This document shows positions 1-59,520 of a DNA stretch of 64,000 nt, one piece after another (position 1 is the stretch's first letter; each line of letters opens with the position of its first letter). The position numbers and the translations under genes were made by a program. Below the pieces are notes generated by a model. It was not told the DNA's origin. It did no database searches and saw only the letters and a program-made list of their open reading frames with translations. The DNA is taken from the NCBI RefSeq assembly GCF_035582795.1, contig NC_134367.1, positions 115,902,062 to 115,966,061 of the forward strand, read 5' to 3'. The stretch comes from Mycteria americana. Taxonomy: Eukaryota; Chordata; Aves; Ciconiiformes; Ciconiidae.

Positions 1-2939
<2,939 letters not shown>

Positions 2940-3885
2940 TGCAAGCACAGAGGGAAGGAAGGAGGGATGGGTTCCCAGCCCAGGAGGCCTCACCTGCATT
3001 TCACCACCAGTCAGATGGGCTCGGCTCTGCAGAAACAAGGCCCTTCCCTCAGGGGGGTAAGAAGGATGCTCTGAGGAGCAGCCCCGACTGAGGAACAGGA
3101 GCTGGGGGAGAGGAGAAAGGACCCTGTGTTTGTACCCATGTATCCGGCCTGCATGTGCTGCATAGTGCTTTTAGTGAGATGACCACAGATAAGTCTTCCA
3201 CAGCTGTGCTCTATGCTTAACAAGGGCTTTCCAACTACATCCTCCCCTCTCCCCCTGCATGCAGCCTGGCCTAGCCTCCCCACAAGCAGGTTTAGCCAAC
3301 AGAGAGCATGTCCTGCATCCTCCTCCAGTGGGTCTGCCAGCCCCAAAGCCAGGGGAGGGAGAGGCCAGTGCCTGCCCCTCCGGTCACTCCCTTCCCCCGT
3401 AATGCCTAGAGAAGATGGGGCTGGCTGTTAAAGCAGGTGGCCCCAGTGCAGGCACCAATGTCAAACTCTCTGTGCCACAAAGAGGAGAGAGGACCTGGGA
3501 TCAGCCATTTCCTTGCCACAGAGCTTGCCATAGCCTCCTCCCATGCCTCTTTGTTAACTAAAAGCCCAGTAACCAAGCCACTCCAGGGATTTTTAGCCTC
3601 TATATCTGCATAGAGAGGGCTGTACCTGCCCCAGTGGGGTGGCTGACCCTGCTGGGCCTGTAGGCCCCAAGCAGGCTCTTGGCTCCCCAGGCACAGCTGT
3701 ATGCTGGGTGCTACCCAGGGGGTGAACATGTATCACATCTCTTGCATCCCTCCACAGCTGGGTCATGCTGCTCTGTGTGTCCCTCCTGGTGCTGGGGTCA
3801 GAGTTTAACACCCATAGTGCTGTGTAGTGCACCAGTACTCCCCTGTGTGACACCGACTCATTAAAACAACCAGAACACCTGCTGG
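2940..3885 (+). other. PYGB: PYGB 3'UTR
   Basis: Noncoding stretch from the stop codon to just past the ATTAAA signal near 3860, about 0.95 kb. The end is inferred from that signal and the T/G-rich sequence after it. No repeat was seen inside. Confidence 0.75.
3860..3865 (+). terminator. PYGB: Candidate PYGB polyadenylation signal (ATTAAA)
   Basis: ATTAAA, followed within 30 bases by a T/G-rich stretch (GCTGGTTTGACTTCTGG) that suits cleavage-factor binding. No AATAAA lies closer to the stop on this strand. Confidence 0.65.
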
Positions 3886-4474
3886 TTTGACTTCTGGCTG
3901 ACTTGTGACTATGCCATGCCTGTGGGTTCAGGTTGCAACAAGTTCAGGCCATGACACCCGAAGCCATGCTGGCCTTCCCCAGCTGTGGCTTCACGGGATG
4001 TGGTCCCCTGCGGCTGGCACTGTCATGGAGGCAACCTGCCCATGGCAGAAAGGACATCTTGCCAGTGCACAGGGTGTACAGGAGGGAGCTGGTACCAGAG
4101 GCTGCACTGGGCTAGCTAGGGCCAAAGCCATTTACCTGCACCCCTAGCACACTGGGGTGGGGGTTACAGCTTTGGGTTTGCCCTGCAAATGGCACACAGG
4201 ACTGCTGTGCTAGAAATCCCACAGGTAGCTCCCATTTCCCCCATCCCCCGTGGGGAAGCAGAGCCTCAGCTGCAACTGGACTACAGGTACAGACCCACTG
4301 AGCTCCAGGAGAGCCGCTCACCCAGAGCTGGCAGCAGCCACAAAGACTTGCCCAGTCCCAGCTGCGAGCTCATCTCCCATGCACAACCCTACTACAGCCC
4401 TGCCACACACCCAGCTGACCTGCCCAACTGAGGAAAAAGTCCCAAAAACTACCAGGTAAAATGGGTGAAGCTGA
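3886..4474. other. Gap between convergent PYGB and ABHD12 3' ends
   Basis: About 0.6 kb of unique sequence between the two inferred polyadenylation sites. An 80-codon plus-strand frame at 4189-4431 has no recognisable motif and is taken as chance. If either gene uses a later poly(A) site, the transcripts would overlap tail to tail. Confidence 0.6.
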
Positions 4475-4494
4475 AGTGATCAGCAGTCAATGCC

Positions 4495-4500
4495 TTTATT
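4495..4500 (-). terminator. ABHD12: Candidate distal ABHD12 polyadenylation signal
   Basis: AATAAA on the minus strand (TTTATT on the plus strand) near the end of the convergent gap. Sets the long 3'UTR. Confidence 0.6.
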
Positions 4501-5749
4501 AAAACTACACCACTTTTAGATAAACATTTCAGTTTAAATTTCCAAGCATATCACTGGCCTACTAACAGGAATGGCGGTGTTGGGATCACCAACACCAGCA
4601 GTTCACGTGCTGCACCCTCAGCTCTGTCACACAGGAGGAAGGCAAAGCCTCTGCTTTGCCCCAAGCCAGCTGCCAGCAGTAGCACTAGCTGGAATGTGCA
4701 CGTCACTCTCCAGAGCCAAGTAAGTGTTTCTCTTCTGTCAGTGCAATACATACAAGTGTGTCAAACATAATTTAAGTGGCACAGTTAGCTTGAGTATCAT
4801 GGGTCAGAAACCTCAGGGACAACCATGCTATGGCAGAAGAATCTCAGTACAAGAACAAGCTACTGTCTGCTTTGCAACTAGTATGAGCCTGCAGATATAA
4901 CTCGGATGCATGCTGAGCGGTTTATACTATGCTGTACACCCCTGAACAGACCCTTCAGGCAGCACAATTCACTCTAAGCACTAGTGACTAAACCTACAGC
5001 ACCTGGTATTGTCTATATAGACTGACAGGGGGCAGGGCCAGGTCCCCAGCCAGACAGCACAGTCAGTATATGACCCTCTCCCAGCTCAGTGCAGAGCTCG
5101 GTGGCGTAAAACAGCCCCTGTTCTAGCACGCCCAGAACCTCTCCCCGTGAGAGAGACTCATTTCCACTTCTGCCTCCTGCACAACATGCTCCAACCATGG
5201 CTGTGAGATGGGCTGAGAAGTGCTACTGGAAGTGCCTGGGATGCCCAGAGCACAGAAGGGAGGCGGAGGGAAAGATGGGGAGGGACACCCCAGACTGTTA
5301 TTTTTGCATCAAGAACTGCATACCACTGCCTGCTTTTAACTACAGAGGAACAGTTTAGCCACCAGGACCAGGAAAACCTGACCTAAGGAGTTAAAAGGTA
5401 GTTGGGGAAAAAAACCTGCCCTTCCCACCCAAAGGAAGCACATGTCTGGGTGTGTACGGGGAGAATGGAAGACATCCACTCCCACATTGTTCATGGTAGG
5501 GGGAGATCAAGCAAAAAAGTAATCTCACACTTTCCAGCTTAAACTCCCCAAGTTTGCAATTTAACTGCATAAGTCACTTCAGTCCTAATAGGAAGTGCAC
5601 GTGAACAAGGGGAGGAGCTCCACAAAGGATAGCAGGGATGGGAGCAGAAATTATGTTCAGAAGGAAAAGGGTACAGGAAAGATAAAAGGGCACCAACCTT
5701 CTCCATTAAATAGATGTGCGAGAAGGAAGGACAAAAAAAAATCTTTCAT

Positions 5750-5755
5750 TTTATT
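5750..5755 (-). terminator. ABHD12: Candidate proximal ABHD12 polyadenylation signal
   Basis: AATAAA on the minus strand, 0.6 kb after the stop codon. A T-run follows about 7 bases downstream on the same strand. Tandem use with the distal site is possible. Confidence 0.45.
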
Positions 5756-6376
5756 TCCAAATGTGTGCAGTTAGCCCAACACTTGCAACACATCGTGACT
5801 GAAGAGCTAAATAAATATATCTCACCACCTGGATCTTCCATGTATTTGTAATTACAGCCACTTAGCGAAAAGGAAAGGCAAAACATGTATTTCCTAGAAA
5901 GAGAACACCTCAAACTCAAGCAAGACAACTGTAGTATGGAGACATGGCAAAAGCCATTTGCCTACAAATGAGTCTCTATGTGATCCAAAAACAGCAGCAG
6001 TGTTTAAAAGTGAAAGAAACACCCTTGGTCATGACACACGTGTCCTAGGAATGTCTGTCCTCAGCGGTACCACACCAGATTGGCCAGGCTTTGTTGTGCT
6101 TACATTTTTCATGGTTTGGTAGCGGCTCCTGCGCTGTTATCATCCCCTCCATCCACATCAAAAAAGAAGCCAACAACTTCTTTCTTCTACCATCGCAGAT
6201 GCTGATGCCGGGAGCTGGAGTTGCCAAGGGTACACATCAGGACCAGAGTGGGAATCCCTGACCTCCTCTAGTGCCAGGGATGGAAGAATGGCAAACTGAC
6301 CCACAGGGAGGGGGGAGGAAAAGGAGAGACAGGAAGGAAAGAAAGGAAAATCTCTGTGCTGCCAAGCAGCCAGTCT

Positions 6377-51740
<45,364 letters not shown>

Positions 51741-51817
51741 GCCGGCGCGGCGGCGGCGGCGGCCCGGGGCGGCGGAGACGGCAGGAGCAGCCCCGCGCAC
51801 TGCCGCCGCTCACCCTG

Positions 51818-51843
51818 CGCCGCGCCGCGCCGCGCCGCGCCGC
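51818..51843. repeat. (CGCGC/GCCGC)n pentanucleotide repeat
   Basis: About five GCGCC-like units, roughly 80-100 bases upstream of the ABHD12 ATG, in the likely 5'UTR or core promoter. Confidence 0.85.
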
Positions 51844-51933
51844 ACCACGCCCCGCCCGCGCCCCCGCCAATCCCCGCCTCCGGAGCGGGCTCGCGACGAA
51901 GGCGCCCCTTGCCAGCACTTCAGAGGGACCGCG

Positions 51934-51943
51934 GCGCCATCTT
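51934..51943 (-). promoter_or_regulatory. ABHD12: YY1-like motif (AAGATGGCGC)
   Basis: Reads AAGATGGCGC in the ABHD12 sense, close to the YY1 consensus AAGATGGCGGC. It is about 200 bases before the ATG, a common place near a TATA-less start site. Confidence 0.55.
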
Positions 51944-51960
51944 TACTGCGGGCAAAAGCG

Positions 51961-51986
51961 CCGGCCGCCATTTTGTTGGCGGCCGG
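51961..51986 (-). promoter_or_regulatory. ABHD12: YY1-like motif within a perfect inverted repeat
   Basis: The 10-base arms CCGGCCGCCA and TGGCGGCCGG flank TTTTGT. In ABHD12 orientation one arm reads AAAATGGCGGC, a second YY1-like site 20 bases from the first. Confidence 0.6.
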
Positions 51987-52260
51987 AGGCGGGGCGTCGA
52001 CGCGCGGGCGAGGGGCGGTGGCGGGGGGGTACGCGAGTGCGGCACAGTCGGGTGCGGGCCCTGGGTGCCCGTCTCCCCTGGGTGCCCCTCTCCTGGGCGT
52101 GGGAGCGGTGGTGGTGCGAGCGGATGACCCTGCCGGCTTTGGGAGCGAAGGGGCGCAGCGGGGCATCGGCCCTCCTGGGGCTGCCGGGGCACAATGGGTG
52201 CGGAGCGCGGGGCGAGGCAGGGGCACATCAGAGTGTGCAGGGCCCTGTGGTGAAGTGTGG

Positions 52261-55200
52261 GGTGCCGTGCTGGTGCGTGTCGCAGTGCAGGGACCTGGGA
52301 GATATCCCCTCTGGTGTCATGGAAACCTGCGGGTGACTGGACATGTTGGCACCCCAGCACCTGGAATGGACACCCGGCTGGCTGAGCTGCTGCTCGCAAG
52401 GGGTGGGAGGGGACGAGCGTGGCATCGTTACACCGCTTCGGCGTGAAGAGCCGGTGGGACACGGGGAAACAGGGCCGTTGCGAATGAAGGAACACCACCT
52501 GGTCTGCGTGGGGCTGGAGACCTGTGAGACCCTGGCAGGGCCTAGAGGCTTAAGCTACAGCACACACCTGAGCATGGAAAAATGGCACAGCTGATACAAG
52601 GACGTGGAGAGAGGCAAAACTAGCAGTAGCCCTGACTGTTAGACTCAGCAGTGAGGACAGGAATGAAGCACTGAGATGACACACATAATCATAGCCTTGG
52701 TCCCTGAACAGTCAAGAGATCATCACCTTCCACTATTTTGTCTTCCAAAACTTTCTCTGAAGCAGAAGGCAGCTATATCAAAGTTTCAGATGTGATTGCC
52801 CCCCCCCCCCATCTGCTTTGTAGCCTTCTGGGGAGGTTATGATACCACTTTGGAAAGCACATCCTCATCTGCTGATCTCTACAGACACACACAGGCAAGG
52901 CTAACTTGCTACAGAACTTCCCTAGCAGTGTGGGGATTCTGCACTGGAAACAAGTGGTGGCAAATAAAGAACAAAAAAACCATCCCCTCCAGTATCAGCA
53001 ATAGTTGGTGACTGTGCTGTCTGTACCACTGGGGAGCAGGACAGCAGCAGTGCAGAAAGCAGCCATGCTCATATGTTCTGTCTCCCACTGCCACTGCTGG
53101 GTTGATCTATTGGGGTACCTTCTGTGTTCCTGTAAAGCAAAAAAGGGAAGCAATTCCTGGAAAATGGCTCTTTGGACAGGTGATCTCAGCTGTCTTGCAT
53201 TCATTTCTTCTGACTTGCTGCTGTTCCTGATGGAACATGGAGATTCAAGAGAAATACATGAATGAATTAATCCCAGGAGCAAAAACAAGGCAGTGGACCA
53301 AAAAGGAGGAAGAAATTGTTAAAATACAAGCCTCAGCTGTCTCAGCAGTTATGGGTAGCTAGTAGAAAGTACTGTGTAATGTGCTGATATGTGCTTTGTC
53401 ATGTCTCTGGAAGCTTCTCCTAACGGTTGAGACCTTTTAGGGATTTTCTCTAGACTATATAATAATTGCTAAAATTTTCAGCCAGGCTTTTGGAAAGACT
53501 GGTTGTTCTCTTCCATGCTTTGAACAGCAAAGGAGAGCGTTCTTGTCCCTCTGATTTTGTTTTGCTTCCTACGTCTCATTGGGAAGACTGAATGCTGCAA
53601 TTGGGGATTGTTAGCCATGTGTTAGGAGCTTTGCCTGGTGACAACATCTCATGAGTGGCGGTCACTCCAAAAGCAGGCTCTGCAAAGGCTCTGTGGGGCT
53701 CCTTAGGAGTAACAATGCAGTCCTGTGAAGAGGGAATTTCAAGCAAAGCCCAACAGGCTTTGATACAAGGGAAATGGACTCAGGTGTCATAAATCCTCTG
53801 AGATGCCTCCGGGTGAAGTTTATTACTGACAAGTACAACTAAGGAAAATTACTTGAAAGTCTGTCTTTGTGGCATGGGTCTTAATACCAGTTGGCTTTTT
53901 CTCTGTGCTAGAAAGAAGACAAGCAAGTATTTTCTTGTGGCGACCTTAAGCTATTCTCAGCATTTCTAAAGGCTTCTCTTCCTTTACTATGTATAAGTAT
54001 AAACAGCTGCTGCTTTGGTCTCTCCCATCATATCAGATTTTTAAGATTCAGAAAGAATCTTAGAATTCTAAGAATCTCTAAAAATCTGATAAGAACCACA
54101 TAATCTTTTTTTTTTTTTTTTTTAGTGTAATGTCCTCTTGTGCTGCTAGTACATAATTTATAGAATATGAAGAGGTTCTCCCATTTGGGATCAGTACTTC
54201 CTCTTCTTACCTATTCAAAGAGATGAGTGCTGCCTCAGAAATTTGCCCACTCACAGAAATCAATGCACAGCATCCATTCTGAATTCCAAATTAACCCCAA
54301 ATGCCATGGTTGAATTCTGGTGGACTTGATGGGAGTTTGTTGAGGCAAAGGTCCACTATAAACGGTACTTCTGCTGCTGTTACAGGCAAACCAGGGTGAA
54401 ATTCTACCATCTGCGGTCACCAAATACTTCATCTGAACAATGCAAAACAGCTTAGGGAATGTGCTGCCACAGGATTTCTTAGCAGCCAGTAACTCCATGT
54501 GGTTCTACAAAGACAGCATGTACAGGAAGAACAGGAAAATCCAGTCAGTAAAGGTTGGGAAAGAATTTGAGATTTCTTAGCTCAAGGCATGAACAAAGAT
54601 TATGGTAGAGCAATAGTAGAAACTATCCCTGTGGGCAAGGACACGTTCCATAGGGTTTCTGTATGTCTGGAATGATCTGGAAGAGGTCTGGAGACAGGCC
54701 ATGGGGCAAGGACACGGCCTGCTGGACTGCACCGGTGGCAACCTCCTGCCCACCCTGTAGTCTCCAGAGGCAGCCACACCTGAACTCACCTGCCTGGCCT
54801 GGAGATGAGAATGATAGATGGAAAGCAAAGGACAGCAAGTGAGCACAGATCCTAAGTAACATTATCAAGAGAAGGGATGAAAGCTGTGTTTGGCTGTGGA
54901 TGAGCTCAACCAAGTCTCCCCAAAGGACAGAATCCAGAGCAGGAGACACTGAAGGAACCCCAAAAGGCCAGGAGAAAGTACTGGTTAGGAAACCACTGGG
55001 AGAGCACAAGGGTATTCAAAGCAGCAGAGAAATCAGAAAAGGGCAGAGCCTTTGAGGACGTGCTTGAAAGGGGGGCAAAAGCCAAGGAGAGGTGACTCAG
55101 GGCAGAGCAGAAGGAGACTGCACCCTACTGAGGAAGGCAGCAGTACCTCTGGAAATGCAGAGAGGCCTGCTAGGAGAACAGCTACCTACAGCTTTCTGCT

Positions 55201-56130
55201 CCTCAAACTGCTCCTCTCTGACAGGACAAAGAGGGAAACCTGATGCTACAAGCTTTCCCTAGCCACTAATCACGGCACAAATTCTATAGCTCAAGTTGGT
55301 GGCATGTGTTTGTGCTTGATGGGCAGTGCAGGGCTCTCCGGTGGGTTGAGCACTCCTCCAGCTGCTGCCTTTGCAGCACAGCACCATGGGCTTCTTCATT
55401 CTCCTTACATTCTCCTCGGGTCCAGCTGTCTCCAAGTTGGACCATGTAGAGGAAATTATGGAGAGTTCAGATGGAGGGGACTGTGGAGCCATCCTTCCAT
55501 GCTGACTTCCTGAAGGCAGGAAAATCCAGGTTACTAAGGGTAGAGCCAGCTTTGGAAAGGTCCATTGTGCAATGCTCCTAACGACTGAGAGAAGTTTCAC
55601 TTGCTGATGTTCCCAAGTCACCACAACACCCTGCCTGCTACCTGCTAGTTTTCCTAGTCAACAGTAGACACAGCACTGACTGAAGCCAGCGGAGCTGGAC
55701 AGAGTTTCAGTGTGTGCTAGTACTCCAGTCTGCTATGCAGGGGCTGAGCCAAGCCTCTCCATCAAAGCTAGAGTGCTTCCACCACTCTCCTGATACATCC
55801 TTGGCTGCAGCTAAGCCAGTTTCTGAAAGTCCCGTGTTGAAATGAGTAGTGCTTTTTAGATTACAGAGTTATCAGTTAAGAAGTAAAACATCTGGGACGC
55901 ATTTCTAGTCACCTGCCTGCCTGGGTGATTCTTCACCAGTGTGTCTGAAGGTGTCCAAAAGGCGTCTCTCCACAGTTTTCTCCACACTGACCATCTTACA
56001 TGCCAGTGACAGTGGTCAGTGACAGACGGTCACGAGGTGCAGGGATGTCATTCAAACCCCTTTTTGCTCACCTCAGTTTTCTGCAAACCTCCTCCAGATG
56101 CTGCAGATCTGGTGACTTTATCTCCAGGAA
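52261..56130. other. Intergenic DNA, ABHD12 to CR1 cluster
   Basis: About 3.9 kb with no supported gene. It contains a C-run at 52,799, the 59-bp palindrome at 54,032 and a poly(T) tract at 54,105-54,123. Open frames are short and without recognisable motifs. GINS1, the human neighbour of ABHD12, was not recognised here. Confidence 0.6.
54032..54090. repeat. Imperfect 59-bp palindrome
   Basis: Outer arms ATCAGATTTTTA and TAAAAATCTGAT are perfect complements. The centre AATCTTAGAATTCTAAGAATC is itself nearly palindromic around GAATTC. The left arm carries extra bases. A poly(T) tract starts 15 bases on. Confidence 0.8.
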
Positions 56131-56139
56131 TTCAAGAGT

Positions 56140-56330
56140 TCGTGCAGAATCACAGGGTGGTTTGGTTTGGCAAGGACCTTAAAGATCATCTAGTCCAACC
56201 TCTCTGCCATGGGCAGGGACATCTTTCACTCGATCCAGTTGCTCTAAGCCTTGTCGAAACTGACTTTGAACACTTCCAATGATGGGGCATCCACAGCTTC
56301 TCTGGGCAACCTGCTCCACGAGCAACTACT
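56140..56330 (-). mobile_element. CR1 LINE 3' part, minus strand
   Basis: Plus-strand reading AATCACAGGGTGGTTTGG, AAGATCATCTAGTCCAACC, GATGGGGCATCCACAGC and TGGGCAACCTG is the reverse complement of the CR1 3' end. The terminal 8-bp repeats are eroded. Confidence 0.85.
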
Positions 56331-56560
56331 CTTTCTCCTCATTAATGACCTGGATGATGGGTCAGAGTGCACCCTCAACCAAATTTGCAGATGATCGAAA
56401 ACTGGGAGGAGCGGCTGATACACCAGAGGGTTGTGCTGCTGTTCAGAGGTGACTGGCCAGGCTGGAGAAATAAGCCTCATGAAGTTCAACAAAGGGATGT
56501 GCAAAGTCCTGCAAGTGGGGAGGGTAAACCCCAGGCACAATTACATGCTGGAGGTATGAC
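56331..56560 (+). mobile_element. CR1 LINE ORF2 piece around the reverse-transcriptase FADD site
   Basis: The plus strand reads like CR1 ORF2 at NDLDDG, then FADDRKLGG (the RT catalytic xxDD block), then LMKFN and HNYML. It abuts an opposite-strand CR1 tail and is out of order with the next piece, so it belongs to a separate or rearranged copy. Confidence 0.8.
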
Positions 56561-56589
56561 AACCAGCCAGCCATGGCCTCAAAACTTTC

Positions 56590-57345
56590 TGGCCTTTGCT
56601 GCCTTCAGGAATCGCAGGCCCCTCAGGCCAGAGGGAGTACCTGGGGTGAGGAAGAGCTCCCCTTGGGAAGGGAGAACTGGTTTGAGGAACATTTAAACAA
56701 ACAGGACAGAGACAAGTCCCTGGGAGCAGATGGGATGCCCCCGGTGTGCTGAGGGAGCTGGCTGAAGTCCTTCCGAGACCACTCTCCATCAGCTGTGTAA
56801 TTACGGCCGTGGTGATGGGGAGAGGTTCCTGGGGACTGGCAGAAAGCAAGTATTGCTGCTGTCTTCAAGGAGGGCGAGTAGGAGGATGCAGGGAACTACA
56901 GGCTGGCCAGCCTCACCTTGATCCCTGGGAAGGTGATGGAGCAAGTAATCCTGGAAACCATTTCCAGACACATGGAGGACAAGGCGGCCATCAGGAGTAG
57001 TAGATTGGCATGGCTTTATGAAGGGGAGGTAATGCTGAAGCAACCTGATACAGTACCTGCCGGAGGCTGACCGACCAGCTGGAAAGCAACATGGCAGAGA
57101 AGGCCCTGGGGGTCTCCTGTTGGACACCAAGTTGGACATGAGGCAGCAGTGCACCCTTGGGGCAACAAAGGCCGAGAGCCTCCTGGGCTGCATTAGGGTG
57201 ATCCTTCCCCTTTCCTCAGCCCTGGTGAGGCCACCCCCAGAGTGACATGTCCAGTTCTGGGCCGCCCAGTACAAGAGAGAGACACAGACGTACTGGAGCA
57301 AGTGTTGCAAAGGGCCACAAAGATTACAAAGGGACTGGAGAAATG
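56590..57345 (+). mobile_element. CR1 LINE ORF2, internally deleted copy
   Basis: 56,650-57,040 matches the N-terminal half of the RT domain (a DGMPP-like start, LRELAEV, then GNYRLASLTLIPGKVMEQVI in translation). Near 57,050-57,080 it jumps to the C-terminal part (AEKALGV, DTKL, CIRV, LVRP, then CPVLGRP). The FADD-containing middle is missing here. The copy ends before the usual CR1 3' tail. Confidence 0.75.
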
Positions 57346-57799
57346 GTCCTGGGAGGCTGGGGATGGCTCTGCTCATGGTGGGAACCTCCAGATTCCTGGG
57401 GCCTGGCAGCTCCTGTGGTCACAGAGAGGCTTTGAATGGAGAGATGTCCTCAGATGGGGAGGCTGCTTTGTGGACTGGAGGGTGATGCCACTGTGGATTA
57501 GGGGAGGTCCCTTTGCAGGGGCTCTCCATGATGGGGGTTCCACCAGGAAAGAGGGAGCCAAGAGAAGGTTCAAGGCTTTTATTAGTGGCCCCCTGAAGTC
57601 GAGGGGGCCCCAAAACTGCACGTGGGTGCCGAGTGGTTGGCGGCCTAGGTGCCCGAGGGCAGGTGCCCTGGGGGCAGGAATCGGGAGACCCAGCAGGTCC
57701 GGAGCAGCTTGGTGGCTGAGGCACTGGCGGGCTGGGCACAGCAGGTGCAAGATCACCTCCTGGGGGAGACATGGAGGTCAGGGTGGGACCTGGGGGAAG

Positions 57800-58158
57800 C
57801 CCATCGTCTGGGAGACCCCTGCACACTCCCACCCCAGCGTCCTGGCCCCTGGTGCCCCAGCTGCCCCAATGCTCCTCAATGCCCCCTAGCTCCTCCATGC
57901 CCCCGCGGTGCCCGCAATGCCCTCCAGCTCTCCCCTGATGACCCCCAGCTGCCCTCCAGCACCCTCCCCATGGTCCTCAAAACTCCCCATGCCCTCTCAT
58001 GGCCCTAGCTCCCCCTTAATGCTTCCTAGGTGCCCCCCAAAGCCCCATAGCCGCCCCCCCATTCCCTTGACCCCTGTCTTCTGCTCTCCCACCCTCCAAT
58101 GCCCTCAGTGCCCGCTAATGCCCCTCCAATGTCCCCCCAGCCCTCCACCTTGCAGTAC
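57800..58158. repeat. C-rich degenerate minisatellite in intron 3 of the TSSK4 relic
   Basis: Repeated variants of CCTCCAATGCCC and AGCTCCCC over about 350 bases, with strong strand asymmetry (C on plus, G on minus). Similar sequence fills 59,280-59,520 in intron 1. Confidence 0.6.
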
Positions 58159-59279
58159 CTGCCTTCGGGGCAGCAGCTGCCTTTGGGGGAAGGCAGGGGG
58201 CCGCTGGGTCTCATGCAGGAGGCGCCGCAGGTTGGTGGCATCCCAGGGCATGCAGCCAGGAGCAAGGCATAGAGGGTGACCCCGGCGCTCCAGGTGTCTG
58301 CCGGGAAGGGGTCGTAGGGCTGCGCCTGCAGGATCTCAGGACAGGCATAAGCATAGGACCCGCAGAAGGCCTGGCTCAGCGCTGCCTTGGCAGGCAGCCT
58401 TGCATGTCGGGAGGCCCCGAGGACCCACTGGCATCCTGCAGGGCCACTGTCCTGGAGAAGCTGGAGATGGAGACCTTCACCTTGTCCTTGCTGTCCAGGA
58501 GAAGGTTTTCCAGCTTCAAGACCCTGCAGGGAGAGGCAGCACGTGCTGGGGGCAGGCAGGGGCAGATGACAGCTGTGGGAAGAGGGAGGTTGGGGCCAAG
58601 GAGGGAGCTGTGGGTAGATGAGGGGCTGGGGGCTCCTCTGGGAGGAAGAGGGCTTGGACTGGGAGCTGGGGGGCAGGTGGCCAGGTGGAGGGAGGGTAGG
58701 TAAGGGTGTGGTGCGGCAGGCGGAGGTGTGGAGGCAGAGAGGCTTCCAGGAGGCCCTTCAGTGCCTGGGCTGGATTGGGGGGAATGATCCTCCAGGCAGC
58801 ATGGCTGGGGTCCTGCAGAGCCCTCGCTGCCTCGGGGAGCTCTGTCCCCGGCTGCCAGAGCGGGGACCCCATACCCCCGTGCTCACCCACCAGTGGACAA
58901 TGGCCCTGCTGTGCAGGTAGGCCAGAGCAAGGAGCAACTGGGAGAACCAGAGCCCTGCCTGGCCCTGGGAGCAGGGCCCCTGGCTCTGCACCCACTCCAG
59001 GACGCTCCCCGAGGGGGCCAACTCCATGAGGAGGTAGAAGCCCGTCCTCCTCTCCATGCAGTGTGATCAGGTGCTTGTGGCACAAGCCCTTCAAGACCTG
59101 TGGGCAGCAGGGGCTTGATGTGGGACAGGCCTGCCCCCCTCTGGGCCCTCCTTGCCTTGCACCCCCTGCACCCCCACTCCTTTTGCCCACCAACGCTCTC
59201 CTAACCCCTGGCAGCTCCCCACAAAGTGCCCACCACGCCTGCCATCCTCCTGGAGCTCCCACCGCCAATAGCTCCCTGC

Positions 59280-59520
59280 CCCTCTGAATCCCTGCCCATT
59301 GCCCCCCGGTGCCCCCGGTGCCCCCCTACCCACGGACTCCCCCAACCACTCGCTCCCCCTTCGACCCCTCCAACGCCCCTGCCCTGTTGAGCCTCCCAGT
59401 AGTACCCCTGCCCATGAAGGTCCCCAAAGGGTGCTCCCCCTGCCCCCCTTAGCCCCTGATACCCCAGGGACCCTCCGATGCCCTCCCCCCCTTGCCCCAT
59501 AGCATTTCATGATGCTCAGG
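59280..59520. repeat. C-rich degenerate minisatellite in intron 1 of the TSSK4 relic
   Basis: CCCCCGGTGCCCCC-type units and C-runs on the plus strand. Composition matches the tract in intron 3. Confidence 0.55.

Larger units (their letters stand above)
4475..6376 (-). other. ABHD12: ABHD12 3'UTR
   Basis: About 1.9 kb from the stop to the distal AATAAA. A proximal AATAAA at 5755-5750 would give a short form of about 0.65 kb. No coding sequence or interspersed repeat was recognised. Extent is inferred from the signals only. Confidence 0.65.

Noticed and set aside
4189-4431. 80-codon plus-strand frame between PYGB and ABHD12
   Set aside because: Short, no recognisable motif, and lies between two inferred poly(A) sites.
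51741-51800. N-terminal extension of ABHD12 by 20 residues
   Set aside because: The upstream first codon is GTG, not ATG. The downstream ATG matches the human start MRKR and has a good context.
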